From Sycobia sp. Sy_11 (taxonomy: Eukaryota; Arthropoda; Insecta; Hymenoptera; Epichrysomallidae), in contig JACCIC010000038.1 in assembly GCA_018907035.1 (NCBI GenBank), positions 516,001-580,000 of the forward strand: a stretch of DNA of 64,000 nt. The letters are read 5' to 3'. The translations under genes and the position numbers were made by a program. Positions 1 to 11,940 of the stretch are shown here, in pieces. How positions within the stretch are numbered: the stretch's first letter is position 1; the number at the start of each line of letters is the position of its first letter. The notes under the pieces are model-generated. The model was not told the origin of the DNA. It saw only the letters and a list, made by a program, of their open reading frames with translations, and did not search any database.

Positions 1-2431
1 CGTCACTCACGTCCCTAAATATTTATTAACTTATTATATAAAATATCTTATGTATCGTTTCCTCTCTTATTATGTGTAAAAGCACATAAATACCGGTTAT
101 CGTCCCTGCCCCTTTCGCATTCTTACCATATTACAAATAATACTGAGCGGCATATAAAAGATAGCTTTACTTGACACATACGTTGTTACAAGAAAACCAT
201 CGGATATACAGAAGGAACAAAATACAGCAAGTTGGAAAATAGAAGAGATTAATGAAACTTATCATCAGTGAAAAACTTAGCATCGAAAAAGATATATAGA
301 TACAGTCAATGAAACAGTAGACTCAGTGTATGAAAGATACTTCCCCCCTTATTATCGTATCCTCACATTGTCCTCACCATTACATGTAAGTAAGGTATGG
401 AAAAAAGACAACACCAGCTCATAAAGAAAAATAATAAGAGGTTGGCTTATGTAGCAGACAAACTTCTCTCTCTTTCTCCTGCCAGGCATAACCTAAACGC
501 TTGACGTATAGGTACACAGTAAAAGAAATTTGAAAGAGAGCAATTGGCAGAAAGGAGCTGAAATTTTTCAACTTTCTAACGCAGAAGTAGTTGAGAATAC
601 CCACTACAGTGGTGGAAATCAATTTCAACTAATTTTATTAAAAATTAAAAATTTTTGCTAATAAAAGTTAGTGGTGGTTTAACTGTGGCTAAATATAGTT
701 AAAATTTTGATAACTTGAAAACAAAAAAGCAAATGCCGCTAATTTCTTTTTGCCTTTTGAAAATAATCTGTTCAATTTAATTATTTTTTTTATATGTTGA
801 TGAGCATTCATAATTAAGCTGTTAAATTCAACTAATAGCTACAGGGAGCAACATAACAAATATAATTTATAATTACTCGCTCAAATATAATAACATTCTA
901 ATATTGAAATTATTCTTTCTAATTTTAGCTATTATATATTAAACTATTAAATACTAAATAATCATAAATAACTTTAAACAATATTAAATGATAGTAAGCA
1001 GTTATATGAAATTTTTATAGAAGTGATATCGACACCACTATATCAGAGTGACCATTATAATAAACTACATAGTAATATAACCTGTATATAATGATCCAAT
1101 TAGTGATTATTACTACAAATTACTATAAATAATAACTTAACAATAACGTAACCTAAAAACAAAATAACTGGGTAGGTATAATAGCTGAAACTATTAATAA
1201 TAAGGCAAGGAACCACATAGTGAGAGGACCAATATATACAAAAACAAAAACTAATAGGAACATAATAACGAACAATTGATCATATCTTTAAAGCGTGATT
1301 GCATATAACTGAAGCAATAGTTAAACATAAATTAGACGTGTAACATAACAAAGTGACATTAATATAATAATAATTAAACAAACATGAACAAAACAAAACA
1401 AAAAAAGAGAAAATATAATGCCTATATTTTTATATTTTTAGTGTGTCATTACATTTTAATTATTAATAAATAAATCAACAGGATGAAACCATATAAGAAC
1501 GAACACCTGCCTCAAGAAATTATAGAAGTGTTTTCTTTTGCTATTTAGCTCAGCGTACAAAAGGAAAATTTTTTTTTGATCTTTTCACTGTGTCTTCAAT
1601 AAGCCTTATTTGGATTATTACTGTCAGTCAGGAATACTGTACTCTCAAATAAGTGGTAGCAAAAAACAACTGCAGTAACGGCTAAATAATAAATAAAGTG
1701 AAGATAACTGGGATAACATCAATAATTCAACTTCAACTAAAATAGTAATACAACAACAATTATAATAATAATAATAACAATAGCCAACAATAAATAAAAT
1801 TTTTATAGGAACATTTTTTTTATTATCAACAAATTTGGAATTACTGCCTCACTGTTAAAATAAACCAGTTTTAAAAATCATTTCTTTTACTCTTTAAAAA
1901 TTTTTTTGCTTCACTCTTAGAAAAAAAATTAATTATACATAATCCAGCATCCACAGTGCGCAGTACAATAATTATTTTCTTTTACAAGATCATAACCAAT
2001 TTTATAAATAATCACATCTGAAAAAAAGAGTACAGCATAATAATATTTTCTTTTAGTACCTATCTACATTAAAAACTAAATTCAGTTCTTACATTTAGCA
2101 TTTTTTTTTAATCAAGAAAATTTTACTACGGTAAATACTTGGTCCGTTACATCTCATAACAACTAATTCTTCTACACGTATAGACGAGTGCAAAATCTAC
2201 TGGAAGAAGAAAAATTTCCTACGGTTTTGTTGGAAATAGCAATTTCCAGAGAGAGAAGAGAATACTATTTTATCTCCCGCTAGGACAATACGCTTTTAGG
2301 TTTTACTCCAAGGATATATAAAAAAGAACACATCGAATAGCTGTTCTTACATTTTTATTGTATATATACCGTTATCGTTTTTTACACTTGTATCGTTGTG
2401 TCATCCCCTTTTTGAAAACTCCACCAAGGAA
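1..2431 (+). other. Noncoding 5' leader of Gypsy copy 1
   Basis: AT-rich sequence with no supportable ORF. It matches 53,897-56,379 of copy 2 over its whole length, including blocks such as GTGATATCGACACCACTA (about 1,023 and 54,926), so it belongs to the element and is not host flank. It ends at the gag start (ATG near 2,432). It contains many A/T runs and small AAT-type repeats near 1,760. Confidence 0.75.
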
Positions 2432-3700
2432 TGATGGAGCTCTCTCAAGAAACTAGAAGTACTATATGAGGAGAGAGTAAGACTTAGCAGCGTCTACGAA
2501 CAGCTATAAGAAGATGCCCTTGTCACAGAAGCCGAACGGCTACATATACAAATAGATTAGGACATAACTACATTGAGAGACAGACTACTGCGCTTCGAAA
2601 TGCGGCGGTTTTTTAGACCAAAAGTTCCAGAATGGCACACCAAAGAGGATGAAGCAAAAGAGACAAACCAAGATATTGTGGAATTATCAAAAGTTTTGAG
2701 TTCCACCGCACTCGACCACATACAACATGACGCAGATAATATCGATACTGCGGAAAATAAAAACTCCATAGAACCCCATGTCGCCATCATGGCACCGATC
2801 TGGCCGAATACCGCTCCATACATGGGATACCCGTACGGGTCACGGCCGTCACCACCAGCGCACAGCACGAACACCACTGGAAATAACCATCTCCCCGCTG
2901 CTGCCAACAGCTGGCAACATCTGCCTGGAGGATGGCCATATGCTCATCCGGCACTGTTCTAGCAGTACGCCACGATGTCACACCCGGGTATGCCCTGCAC
3001 AACAGCTGGAGCACAGCCCATGCCTAACGCAGCACCAACAACAGTCAATCACATGAACACAAGCCGAACATTCGAAAACACATATTTGAAGGCAACACGG
3101 ACCGGACAATTGCTGCGCCAGTGGAAGGTACAGTTTATGGGAGCCCCTCGCGTAGACGTGGAGGAGTTCATCGATAGGATGGAGGAAACAATGAACAGAC
3201 TCGACATTCCAGCGGCTGATCTTTTAAAACTAATTCCAGGGATACTGGGCGGTTCAGCCCGTATCTGGGCCAGACCCCTATACAAACAGTGGCATACATT
3301 GGAAGAATTTAAAGCAGCGCTGCTCCGTCAATTCCGACCTATCGATTACACTCTACGCTTAGAGGAAGAACTGCGTGATAGAACGCAAGGCTCAAAAGAG
3401 CCCATTGGCTCATATCTTAGAGGCATACGCGTCCTACAAGATAAGATGGCATTTGCACTAACACTGGAAGCCCAGCTTGACAGGATATATAGAAATCTAA
3501 ATCCGTCATACATGGAAAAGATTAATAGAAACGAGTTTCAGTCCATTGACGAGCTGCAATTACTGAGTCAGCAAATCGAGCTGTAGAACGAGCTCACGAA
3601 GCGGTACGAAGAACCGCCGGCACAAGACGAATGCATGGTGAGCACTGCGGCCTGCACGGAACTGTCCCGCTGCAGCCCACGAGAGAGCTCGGGAAACGAG
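2432..3700 (+). pseudogene. gag: gag, Gypsy copy 1 (broken)
   Basis: Structural polyprotein of the retrotransposon. The N-terminal part (2,432-2,740) is charged and probably coiled coil; it has a frameshift and stops near 2,466-2,490. A proline/glycine-rich linker follows (about 2,790-3,050). The conserved capsid-like Retrotrans_gag domain spans about 3,060-3,590 and shows GQLLRQW, EEFIDRMEE, LIPGILGGSARIW and IGSYLRG. In-frame stops lie at 2,960 (copy 2 has Gln) and 3,584. No CCHC zinc knuckle lies between the capsid domain and the protease, a space of only about 250 bp; knuckles are found in ORF3 instead. The protein would lie in frame 2, with pol in frame 1, so a frameshift step is expected. 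Confidence 0.85.
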
Positions 3701-4260
3701 TAAGGGACGAGGACACTGGAGTCGAACTTGATAATCCCTTAGACATGACTCCACTTAACATCAACGATGAAGATGACTGCCCCAGAGCCAGGGATGTGAC
3801 AAACACATACCCCAACATCAAGGCACCTGAGGAAGAAAATAGATTCTTCCTCAATATAGAGCTGATGTAAAACATTTTTCCAGCGCTTATCGACCCTGGC
3901 GCTCGAAAATCCTACGTAGGCCCTGTTCCACGCAAACTGGTAAAATCGGCTATATTACCTGTGCATTCATATATGCAGATGCCGGACGGCAAAGTATGTC
4001 GCGACGAAGGCGTGGTCGATCAGTTACTGACAATCGACAATCAACAACTGAAAGCCTGCTTCAAGGTATCGGCTTCCTAGAAGTACGCCATGATAATTGG
4101 AATGGACACACTTACGTCGATAAAAATTACCATTAATTTTGCGGACGCTACGTGGCACACGTCTAAGAAAATCATCAGGCACTTCGTCACACAACATCGT
4201 GACTAACCGGAAGCTATTACGGCTATCGAAGCCGTCAACGGGGTAGTCCAACTAAAAGAA
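3700..4260 (+). pseudogene. pro: Aspartic protease region of pol, copy 1 (broken)
   Basis: Retropepsin-like domain that would process Gag and Pol. The frame-1 reading contains EENRFFLN, then a stop at 3,868, then FPALIDPGA, the active-site loop, near 3,890. The catalytic triplet is DPG rather than the usual DTG or DSG. Further on, MQMPDG, a flap-like stretch, and ILGMD-type sequence (here IIGMD, about 4,096) match the C-terminal part of the fold. A second stop is at 4,078 and a third near 4,204. The same region in the minus-strand relative (25,552-25,998) has DPE at the active-site position, and copy 2 has lost the first half of the domain. Confidence 0.75.
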
Positions 4261-5703
4261 TCGAACAAAAGAGAGTTGGACCGGGTACTACAGCACTTAA
4301 TACCGAAAAATACAGAAACGCTGAAATTGACACGCATGCAGCCACACTTTATTGACACCCAAGGGCACCGTCCCATAAAACAACGTCTCCGCCGAATACC
4401 GGACAAACTCTTTCAGCAGGCACATGCGGAAATTAACCGACTGCTCGAGGAGGATATTATAGAGCCATCAGAGAGCTCGTCGAGCAGCTGTCCCGTAATC
4501 GTCCCTAAAAATAAGGTTTTGCATTGACTACCGGGCAGTCAAGGCCATCACTCAAAAGGACGCATACCCTCTTCCGCATATGGATGTTCTGCTGGATAAC
4601 TTACGTGATGCGCGGTACCTAACTAAAATAGATCTCAGTCAGGCTTACCATCAAATACCGCTTGAGGAGAGCAGCAAAGAGGTCACCGCCTTTGCGGTCC
4701 CGCAGAAAGACCTCTTTTAATACACGAGATTACCTTATGGGCTAATAAACGCCCCAGCCATCTTCCAGAGAGATATGGACCTTTTTTCGGGCCAGCGTGG
4801 CAACCGAACGTCTTCGTATACATGGATGATATTATCATCGCTACGAGGACCTTCGAGCAGCACCTTCGCGAGGTGAAAGCGGTACTCACCCGTCTGAACG
4901 AAATTGGATTACAAATAAACAAGGAGAAATCCGAATTTTGCTGCCCGGAGGTCATGTACCTGGGGTACATCGTAGATGCGGATAGTCTGTACACTGACCC
5001 CAACAAAATTCGCCCAGTGAGCGAATACCCAAGGCCTACCAATCTGAGACAATTGAGGGCCTTTCCAGGCATGGTTGGGTGGTACGCTAGGTTCATAAAG
5101 GACTTAGCGGAAATAAAGCTGCCCCTCACAAAACTACTAAAGAAAAACATGCAGTGGGACTGGGGATCAGCGCAACAGGAAGCTTTCGGTAAGCTCAGAA
5201 TCCTGTTGAAGGCGCCTGTGCTAGCGCGCCCCGAGTAGAACAAACCATACGTCTTGCAAACCGATGCGTGCAATTACGCCCTAGGCGCGGTGCTAAGCCA
5301 AGAGCACCACGGCGAAGAGCACCCGATTGCGTACGCAAGAAGCACGTTGACACCAGCTGAGGTGAATTACACCGTCACCGAAAAGGATTGCTTAGCCGTC
5401 CTGTGGGCAGTAGAAACATTCCGCGGGTACCTACTCGGCGAGAAGTTCACTGTGATAACGCACCATAGCAGCCTCAAGTGGTTGCACACATTAAAGGACT
5501 CAACAGGACGCCTAGCTAGGTGGGCAACAGCATTCCAGGCGTACAATATGGAAATCGTCCTTAGAAAGGGAGCACTTCACCACGTGCCAGACGGCCTATC
5601 AAGACCCCCGCAACATCCCGAGTCCTCTACTGGCATGCTCACAACCCTTGAAATGGACGACTGGTACCGACAAAAAAGTGCCGAAATCCAAAAACACCCG
5701 TAA
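4261..5703 (+). pseudogene. pol: Reverse transcriptase and RNase H, pol of copy 1 (broken)
   Basis: RT copies element RNA into DNA and RNase H removes the template. Seen in order: the N-terminal RT region with QGHRPIKQR and SSSSCPVIVPK (about 4,360-4,510); a small deletion with frameshift near 4,505-4,515; the finger region with KIDLSQAYHQIP (about 4,626); the catalytic box VYMDDIIIA (about 4,816); LGYIVDADSL; then RNase H with LQTDACNYALGAVLS (about 5,248) and WLHTLKDSTGRLARW (about 5,480). Stops include 4,718 and 5,236. The order and motifs are those of Ty3/Gypsy elements. Copy 2 carries the same domains with fewer lesions. Confidence 0.9.
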
Positions 5704-6685
5704 TTATATCGCGATGGCTCGATCAAAGATGGACGTTTCTATAAACATCGGCCAAATGAAATTGCGAAAGCGCTAAGACCAGGATGACTGAAAGCTCGTG
5801 GTACCCTCTAACGATAGAGAGCGCGTCCTCCATGAATATCATAACATTCTGACCTCAGGGCACTTTGAAGTGGATAAAACCATTCACAAAGTCGGCCAGC
5901 AGTACTACTGGCCAGAAATGAAAAGAGACATACACAAACATGTGAAGCACTGCCCTGAGTGTTAAATACACAAAGTGTCGCAGAGAGGACCCACGGGCTT
6001 GATGTCACAACGAAATATCGAAGGTCCCTGGAACAGTGTAGCCGCAGACATTATGGGCCCGTTCCCGACCAGCAAGGGACAACATAAGTATCTCTTGGTG
6101 TTTCAAGATCTCTTCACCAAGTATATCGAGATACGCTCATTACGCAAAGCAAATGGCCAAGCAATAACACGGTCACTTGAAGAGCAGATCTTCAAGTGAG
6201 GTTGTCCGAAATACCTAATTTCGGATAATGGTACTGAGTTTGCCAACAACTGGCTCAAGACCAAACTCGCGGTATTATGTATTGTACACCAATTTTTTGC
6301 GCCGTACCACGCACAGGCAAACCCTGTAGAAAGAGTAAACAGGGTCATCAAAACCATGATTGCGATTTTTGTCCAAAACGACCATAAAAACTGGAACATC
6401 CACCTCCCAGAGTTTGCATTTGCAGTAAACACGGCGGTGCACGCTAGCACCCAGACTTCGCCGGCATTTTTAAATTTTGGCCGGAATCCCCGAGAAATGC
6501 CGACGTATCGTCTCTCTCAAAATTCGTAGCCCTCTGCAAAATCACAAAAAAGATATCCCCCGTCATATTTGAGATCAAAGACATGAGTGACGGGAAAACG
6601 ACAAAGGCACATATATCAGATCTCAAGAGATATCATCACCCTAACAACAGTAATTTATCCACAGGTACAGACAGCGAGCAGCAGC
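5704..6685 (+). pseudogene. pol: Integrase, pol of copy 1 (broken, internal deletion)
   Basis: The integrase inserts the cDNA. The N-terminal zinc-binding part (5,820-5,965) has HEYHN, SGHF and HCPEC, so the His-His-Cys-Cys set is complete here, followed by a stop at 5,963. The core begins near 6,015 with ADIMGPFPTS (first Asp), then SDNGTEF (second Asp, about 6,222) and NPVERVNR (Glu, about 6,325). A frameshift lies near 6,190-6,200. About 240 bp of the C-terminal part are deleted at about 6,515-6,525 compared with 59,634-59,880. The tail KTTKAHISDLKRYH (6,598) lines up again with copy 2. Confidence 0.88.
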
Positions 6686-8874
6686 ATGTACCGAGTCTAC
6701 GGACGAGGCAGAGGACTGCATCGATCGGTCATGTCCGATCAGGCCAAGAGACCTGGGGACACACAAATCCCCCCATCCCTCGCATACGACCCGCAAGAAA
6801 TGTGGGGACCAACCCCCATAAACGTAACCACACCTACGGTGCATACACGCAGGGTGTCCCCCAACCGATTCGACACTACCCTCGATATGGTGAAATTCAC
6901 CAAGGCCCTCGAAGAGGTGCAGAAATCGCAGATGAACTTGATTAATTCAGCCCCGATACGACGCAGGAGCTCCTCGAAGAAGAACCGGCGATGAAAATTA
7001 TACCAATGGCCGAGGCTTCATTCAGCCTCTCACTATTGGACACGAGTATAGCAACCCTCGAGGATCCCGAACATCCCACCCAACCCCAAACCCATACGGC
7101 TATCGTAAACAACCCACACCCCAATACGGAGAATTTAGAGGAGTTAGCTCAAGAAGAGCACGCCCGTCCGCAAAGACGTAAAACTACGATTTACGCAGAT
7201 AGTGACAACATCTGCGACCGTCCGGAACGAAGTAAAACTACCGACAACGCAGGGAATGACATCTCCTGTGCCCGTCCGGAACGACGTAAAACTACCAACA
7301 CCATTGTCAATACCGATGGCGGCCGTCCACAAAGACGTAAAACTACGATTAACGCAGATAGTGACAACATCTGCGATCGTCCGCAAAGACGTAAAACTAC
7401 GATAGACGCAGAAGAGAATAGCGCCTTCTGCGAACGTCCGGAATGACGTAAAACTACCGACAACGCAGGGAATGACATCTCCTGCGCCCGTCCGGAACGA
7501 CGTAAAACTACCAACACCATCGACAACACCGATGGCGATCATCCGCAAAGACGTAAAACTATTGAAATCGCACAACAACAGCAGTGCACCCGTCTGGAAC
7601 GACGTAAATCTACCACAACAACACCTAAAGAATCCAAAGAAAAAGAAGAAGGTATCGAAGAACATCAGCAAAGAGTAGAGGATACGAAACCCACCAATGA
7701 GGAGGAAGGCGGCTACGTTTCAGAAGCGGCCTCATATAGAACGGGACCACTAGAACCGTCTCCTACGAAGGTTCGGGTACAAAAAGATTTGAACCCGTAC
7801 GACCACATACGATCGGTCAGTCCGTTACCATATAGGCTAGGGCCGAGGATTTTCAAGCGACCACCTCTTAGAAAGACACACCCACCTAGAAGTGTGCACG
7901 AAGTAGTGTATGTGAGCACCCTGGAACAGGGTGACGTTAGGTTATATCGCGGAGACCGATATGCATTCATGCGGTCTATGGCGACACAGCAATCGGAGAT
8001 GCAACAATTCCATCCTACCGCACACGATGCTCACAACACCACCAAGGAGAAATGCATCATTCTGTCGAAATATAAGAAGACAGCAGATGATGATATCGCT
8101 GAATCCCCCCAAGTCGCCCCACCACAAGAAACTACCCATATCGCGCCCATATACCGTCACACCACCCCATAACCTCAAGCAAAACAACGGAGTCAATAAA
8201 AGATTTAAGCCTTTCACAATACCATCACAGAGTTGTGAGGATGCAAGTTATAAATTAAATAAAAGCCCAGTGGTTAGCCTGAACAACTCAGCGGAAGAAG
8301 AAACCATAGAGGCGATTATCCCCGCAAACAAGAGAAAAATTCCAGGCTTGATGGACTCCCTTATCACCCCACCACCCAATTTCATTCCGCCCATACGGCC
8401 CCACCCTTCAATCCCCACGACGCCACTTCCAGGTCTAGGAAGTATGCGAAATCGGTCCTTCACGGGCCCAGCTGGAGCTGAAGGTTCGGACCATGGTGAG
8501 GCAGCAGTAACACATTGCTGGAATTGTAACACAGAAGGTCACCGCTACAACGCCTGCCCACACCCCAGATCCAAGAGATTTTGCTACAGGTGTGGCAGAG
8601 CTAACATTGACGTCTGCACGTGCACGTCCTGCTTGCGGCGGTCGACTCTTGCCGTGTTCCGTCTTGGGAGGGGGAGGACGATAGAGGTGTAGAGAAGACG
8701 ACACGTCAGGTGTCGGAAGAGATGGTGGTGCCAGAAGGTATGGCAAACGTAAATGAGGAGGTGACGGGTATGCAGCCAATGATGGAGCAAACCATCAGGC
8801 AAGCAGCAGCCGCTGCGGGAGCTCAGCAACCACTCATAATAATGCCGGGAGCGACAGTCTATTTAAACCAATAG
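6686..8874 (+). pseudogene. ORF3 of Gypsy copy 1: basic repeats plus zinc knuckles (broken)
   Basis: A third ORF after pol, overlapping the pol tail in another frame. It begins near the ATG at 6,686 (MYRVYGRGRG). Next comes a Pro/Thr-rich stretch, then nine copies of an RPERRKTT-type repeat (7,168-7,615), a conserved block around YVSTLEQGDVRLYRGDRYAF (7,910-7,970), and two zinc-knuckle motifs at 8,515-8,620: CWNC, EGH, YNAC (CX2CX4HX4C), then CYRCGRA, CTSC, which lacks the His. The end is QPLIIMPGATVYLNQ (stop 8,872). Frameshifts lie near 6,990, 7,450-7,680, 7,930 and 8,620; stop at 7,444. No signal peptide, furin site or membrane segment was seen, so it does not look like env. Confidence 0.75.
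7165..7620 (+). repeat. In-frame tandem repeat inside ORF3 of copy 1 (nine units)
   Basis: The DNA core CGTCCGGAACGACGTAAAAC returns every 48-57 bp, separated by more variable 25-33 bp segments. It encodes R-P-(E/Q)-R-R-K-T-T followed by an acidic or polar stretch that often ends in a Cys-containing CD, CE or CA. Copy 2 has only three units at the matching place (60,525-60,662). Confidence 0.85.
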
Positions 8875-10095
8875 GTCACCGGATGCTGAGCGCCCACGCT
8901 GCCGCAGAAAGATACGATACATGGCCGGAGATGATAGAGGGGCACATATATAACTGACGCCCAACCAATATGTATAAAATGGCGCACGAACAGGGCCAAA
9001 TACACATAAATGGCACGCGAATAGGGACACATACACATAAATGGCGCGAACAGATGTAGCTAAGTAAATTATCCGGTAAATAGAAATGGACATCATAAAC
9101 TAAATATAAAATGGCGCGAACAGAAATATATATAAATGACGCACCCCGTGAAGTATAACCGGGCAACAATTATTGAAGAATCAGTACCCCTAACGTTTTC
9201 CCCTACGGCCATCCCCCACCACGTCTCGCGAGAGGAAACGGTACCGATATATCCCCATGGAAAATATATATGGAGTAAGCGCGAATCGTGTTAAGGGGTG
9301 ACCTGTAAAATTGAAAAAAAAACATACTAGAGCCAACCCTCAGTTGAGATATGGTGATGGCACAGCGTCGGTGGGTGAGGATGAAAGCGACAGCACCAAT
9401 TAGAAGAGCGCACAATGGCTCCCATAGTAACCAGGCTATTTGCTCGCCCCACCAACGTCGTACCAACCCCTGATAATTGGAACGTCACTAACGACGACAA
9501 TTTTTTGCAGTGAACATGCGCCAAGCAGAAGAAGAAGTGAATCATGAGAAAGAAAGCGAAAAGCTTGCGAGAATTACGTAGAAGCAGAGCATTAAGAACT
9601 TTATTATGTATATTTAGGCTAGGATACAAATTAATAATAGTTACAAGTTTTTTTTACGCATTGATAGTTTACTTTCTTTTTTAGGATAAGTTCCGCATTA
9701 GCCATAGGTTAGAATAGGGTTTAGTTTATAATTAGATGTAGGAAAGTAGCAATATGAAAATAAATAGAATTGTATCGAGTCACAGCGAGCAACCGACGAC
9801 CAACTTCACACCAACGGGTGTAATAATATTTTTCGTTTTTCGTTATCTTAAATTATTTTTTTTTGTTTCTCTTCAGTACCCAGGTGCAGGGTAAATCAAT
9901 GGTCGTCGCGTTTCCCCAAATCATGTATTATCCCCTACCGTGTTTTCGTCAAATAATGTATTATTCCTTACTGTGTTCCTCAACGCATATCCCCAACGTT
10001 CACGTATTAAACAGCGATTAAATGGGACCCGCAACATTCGCGTCTCGCGCACTGCCACCATTCAAATCCCTTCGCGACTACGCGCCCACCTGCGG
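8875..10095 (+). other. 3' noncoding region of copy 1 with PBS-like repeats
   Basis: Noncoding DNA between the ORF3 stop and the polypurine tract. At 8,925-9,150 a degenerate unit of about 30 bp containing AAATGGCGCGAACAG recurs about six times. The stretch 9,180-9,780 aligns with 62,600-63,200 of copy 2. From about 9,783 to 10,423 copy 1 has sequence that copy 2 lacks, including the polypurine tract and the start of the LTR. Confidence 0.65.
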
Positions 10096-10111
10096 TTTGG
10101 AAGGGGGAGTT
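10096..10111 (+). promoter_or_regulatory. Polypurine tract, copy 1
   Basis: TTTGGAAGGGGGAGTT lies directly before the LTR start TGTAACCGG. A polypurine tract primes plus-strand DNA synthesis. Its place next to a TGTAACC terminus that also begins the LTR of the minus-strand relative (31,020) supports the call. Confidence 0.75.
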
Positions 10112-11289
10112 TGTAACCGGCCGAACGGCGGTGGTAGGTTAGAGCGCTCGTGTGAAACCGCGAGTATTCGCGTGAGTTCGCGAATTAGTACGTGCAAGCC
10201 GCGAGGGCGCTGGAAGCGCCTCAAAAGGTATGAAGTTCGAAATGAACTTCACTTCCGTCCCTGACCTTCAGGTAGTTTGACGCAGTTTTATTCGTCCCAC
10301 TTCCATATCGTTTTTCTTGTTCTGTTTGATGTCGTATCGAATCGCACATTTGAAAGGTCGCCCTAGTAGTGTCCTTCGCGGTTGACGTGTTGTAAGTTTA
10401 CATCTGTGTAAACTACGTACCAGCCATCGGGGAAGTGGAGAACATGCGGCGATATCCTCGCAACAGCTCCGGACCGTAAGCGTTGCGTATCTTGAGGAAG
10501 CGCATATGCGCTGCCGTCGTGTAACGTCGCGAATAGCGACGCCATCAGCAGCTAAGAGCCGCAGCCACGCGAGCGAGAAGCGAGAGCCAGCTGCGCGGCC
10601 GCCACGTCGTTGCGCATCCGCGTAAGTGAGTGAGAGAGAGAGCGCGCCTCCAGCTGCTCTGATACCAGGCGGCGGCCGCGAGCACCAGCGAGCACCAACG
10701 AGCTTCAGGCCAGCGACAGCATCGTCATCAGCGACAAGTAGCCTTGTGTTCCTTTTATTGCATTAGTTCATTAGTGTGTAGAGCTAGGCTCCTGGCCCAT
10801 CGCGGCGTCCCCGCGCCGCGATTCTCGCGTGTATAGCTTCGCGGTTGAGTTTGATAGTTGTAACTAAATCGTGCGTAGTTAATAGAATATCATAGTTTCT
10901 ATCGTCTCAATATTTTATAATTTCGTAAGTGATTTTGTGCGTAGGTAGTGCATAGTTCCGTACTCTACCGTCGTTCCCACGTGTTCTATAAAGCAAGCGT
11001 CCCGTTCCTTGTTCCCCGTTCCCGCGTATTTTATGTGATTGCGTATCAATGTAAATAATTGTTAGATCGTCGCGAAATCCGCAATCAGCCTATTACCTAG
11101 GCTCTAGTATACACTTGTATAATAGTTTCATGCGAGAATAAATGTTAATATTGTTATAAGCTCATAAAGTATAAGGCATAAGTCATTTCCCGTTCCCTGT
11201 CCCCTTATCAGCGGAGTGCACAAGCAGCAGCGTGGAAGAGTTCACGCACACACATACAGATAACCGTAAGTAATAGCCCGAATCTGGGG

Positions 11290-11294
<5 letters not shown>
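10112..11294 (+). repeat. 3' LTR of Gypsy copy 1
   Basis: Starts TGTAACC right after the polypurine tract and ends ...GGGGTTATA, the same end seen before the primer-binding site of copy 2 (52,951), and similar to ...GGATTATA of copy 3 (30,091, minus). About 1,183 bp. The part from about 10,424 aligns with the LTRs of copy 2, including GCGACGCCATCAGC and CCTGGCCC-type blocks. The sequence after the LTR is an (AT)n tract. Confidence 0.8.
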
Positions 11295-11332
<38 letters not shown>

Positions 11333-11399
11333 ATAATAATGTGTGAATATATTTCTTTATTGCAATATAATATCTAGTGTTCGTTTGCATAGTTGAAGA

Positions 11400-11640
11400 T
11401 TATGAAAAAGACGGTCTAAGATACTACAGTTCTATTTTATATTTTGTGTGAATTATATTTAAAAAATATTTCTTGAAAACAAATAAATATTTTTCAAACG
11501 AAGAATCGAATTTCTTAATAAAAATTTTAATTTTCATACATCAAAAAATTTTTTTACTGCATTTAAATAAACATTTCAATATTTTAAATATATAAATTAC
11601 TTATTTTGAATGGTTTACGATAATGGTATATGACTAAAGC
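11400..11640 (-). repeat. Interspersed AT-rich repeat, member 1
   Basis: Matches 35,600-35,790 in reverse complement, for example TTAAATAAACATTT then TAAATATATAAATTACTTAT (near 11,562-11,605 and 35,640-35,690), and GATACTACAGTT near 11,420. The family is unidentified; no ends or coding part were seen. Confidence 0.55.
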
Positions 11641-11789
11641 ATTTGTATAATTAAAAAAGTATGTATTTAAATGTATAAAATTTTAGATTAAAGAAAATCT
11701 CCAGAGAAAGTAAACGTAATACAATCGATCAATTTATTTATTAATTGAAAATTATAAATATAAATAAAAAATACTTTTATAAATATAAT

Positions 11790-11940
11790 TATATCCCGAT
11801 CTCGGCCGATTGACATAAGCACCGCTGTATAATTTACATGCGCTTTATTTACAAACACATCGTAGACCTCCGACGCTGGTTAGCACCGATATTTGGAAGC
11901 ATAAAAAGAACGACGTTAAATGACATAAAAAAAAAAAATT
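11790..11940 (+). mobile_element. 5'-truncated tRNA-derived SINE
   Basis: Matches the body and A-tail of the SINE at 18,546-18,754 (TCTCGGCCGATTGA, CACATCGTAGACCTCCG, GACGTTAAATGACAT then poly-A) but lacks the tRNA-like head. A duplicated AT-rich segment of about 30 bp (TTATAAATATAAATAAAAAA and following) lies on both sides, at about 11,753 and 11,950. It is longer than a usual target duplication. Confidence 0.75.

Larger units (their letters stand above)
1..11294 (+). mobile_element. Ty3/Gypsy LTR retrotransposon, Osvaldo-like, copy 1 (5' end outside window)
   Basis: The order is leader, gag, protease, RT, RNase H, integrase, ORF3, a repeat-rich 3' noncoding part, a polypurine tract and a 3' LTR. 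The copy aligns with the element at 52,299-63,943; base 1 matches about position 53,897 there, so about 1 kb of leader and the 5' LTR are missing on the left. All ORFs carry stops and frameshifts, and about 240 bp are missing near 6,515 compared with copy 2. The assignment to the Osvaldo lineage rests on RT/RNase H style, LTR length near 1.2 kb, a third ORF and, in copy 2, a lysine-tRNA primer site. Gypsy is certain; the clade name is tentative. Confidence 0.88.

Noticed and set aside
7165..7620. Regular 20-24 bp repeats with 25-33 bp spacers, CRISPR-like in spacing
   Set aside because: The repeats keep a reading frame, code RPERRKTT, lie inside a retrotransposon ORF of a eukaryote, and the spacers are similar to one another.
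7144..7671. Long antisense ORF (minus) over the ORF3 repeats, rich in SFTSFRT
   Set aside because: It is the complement of the in-frame tandem repeat, whose sense frame is supported by two copies.
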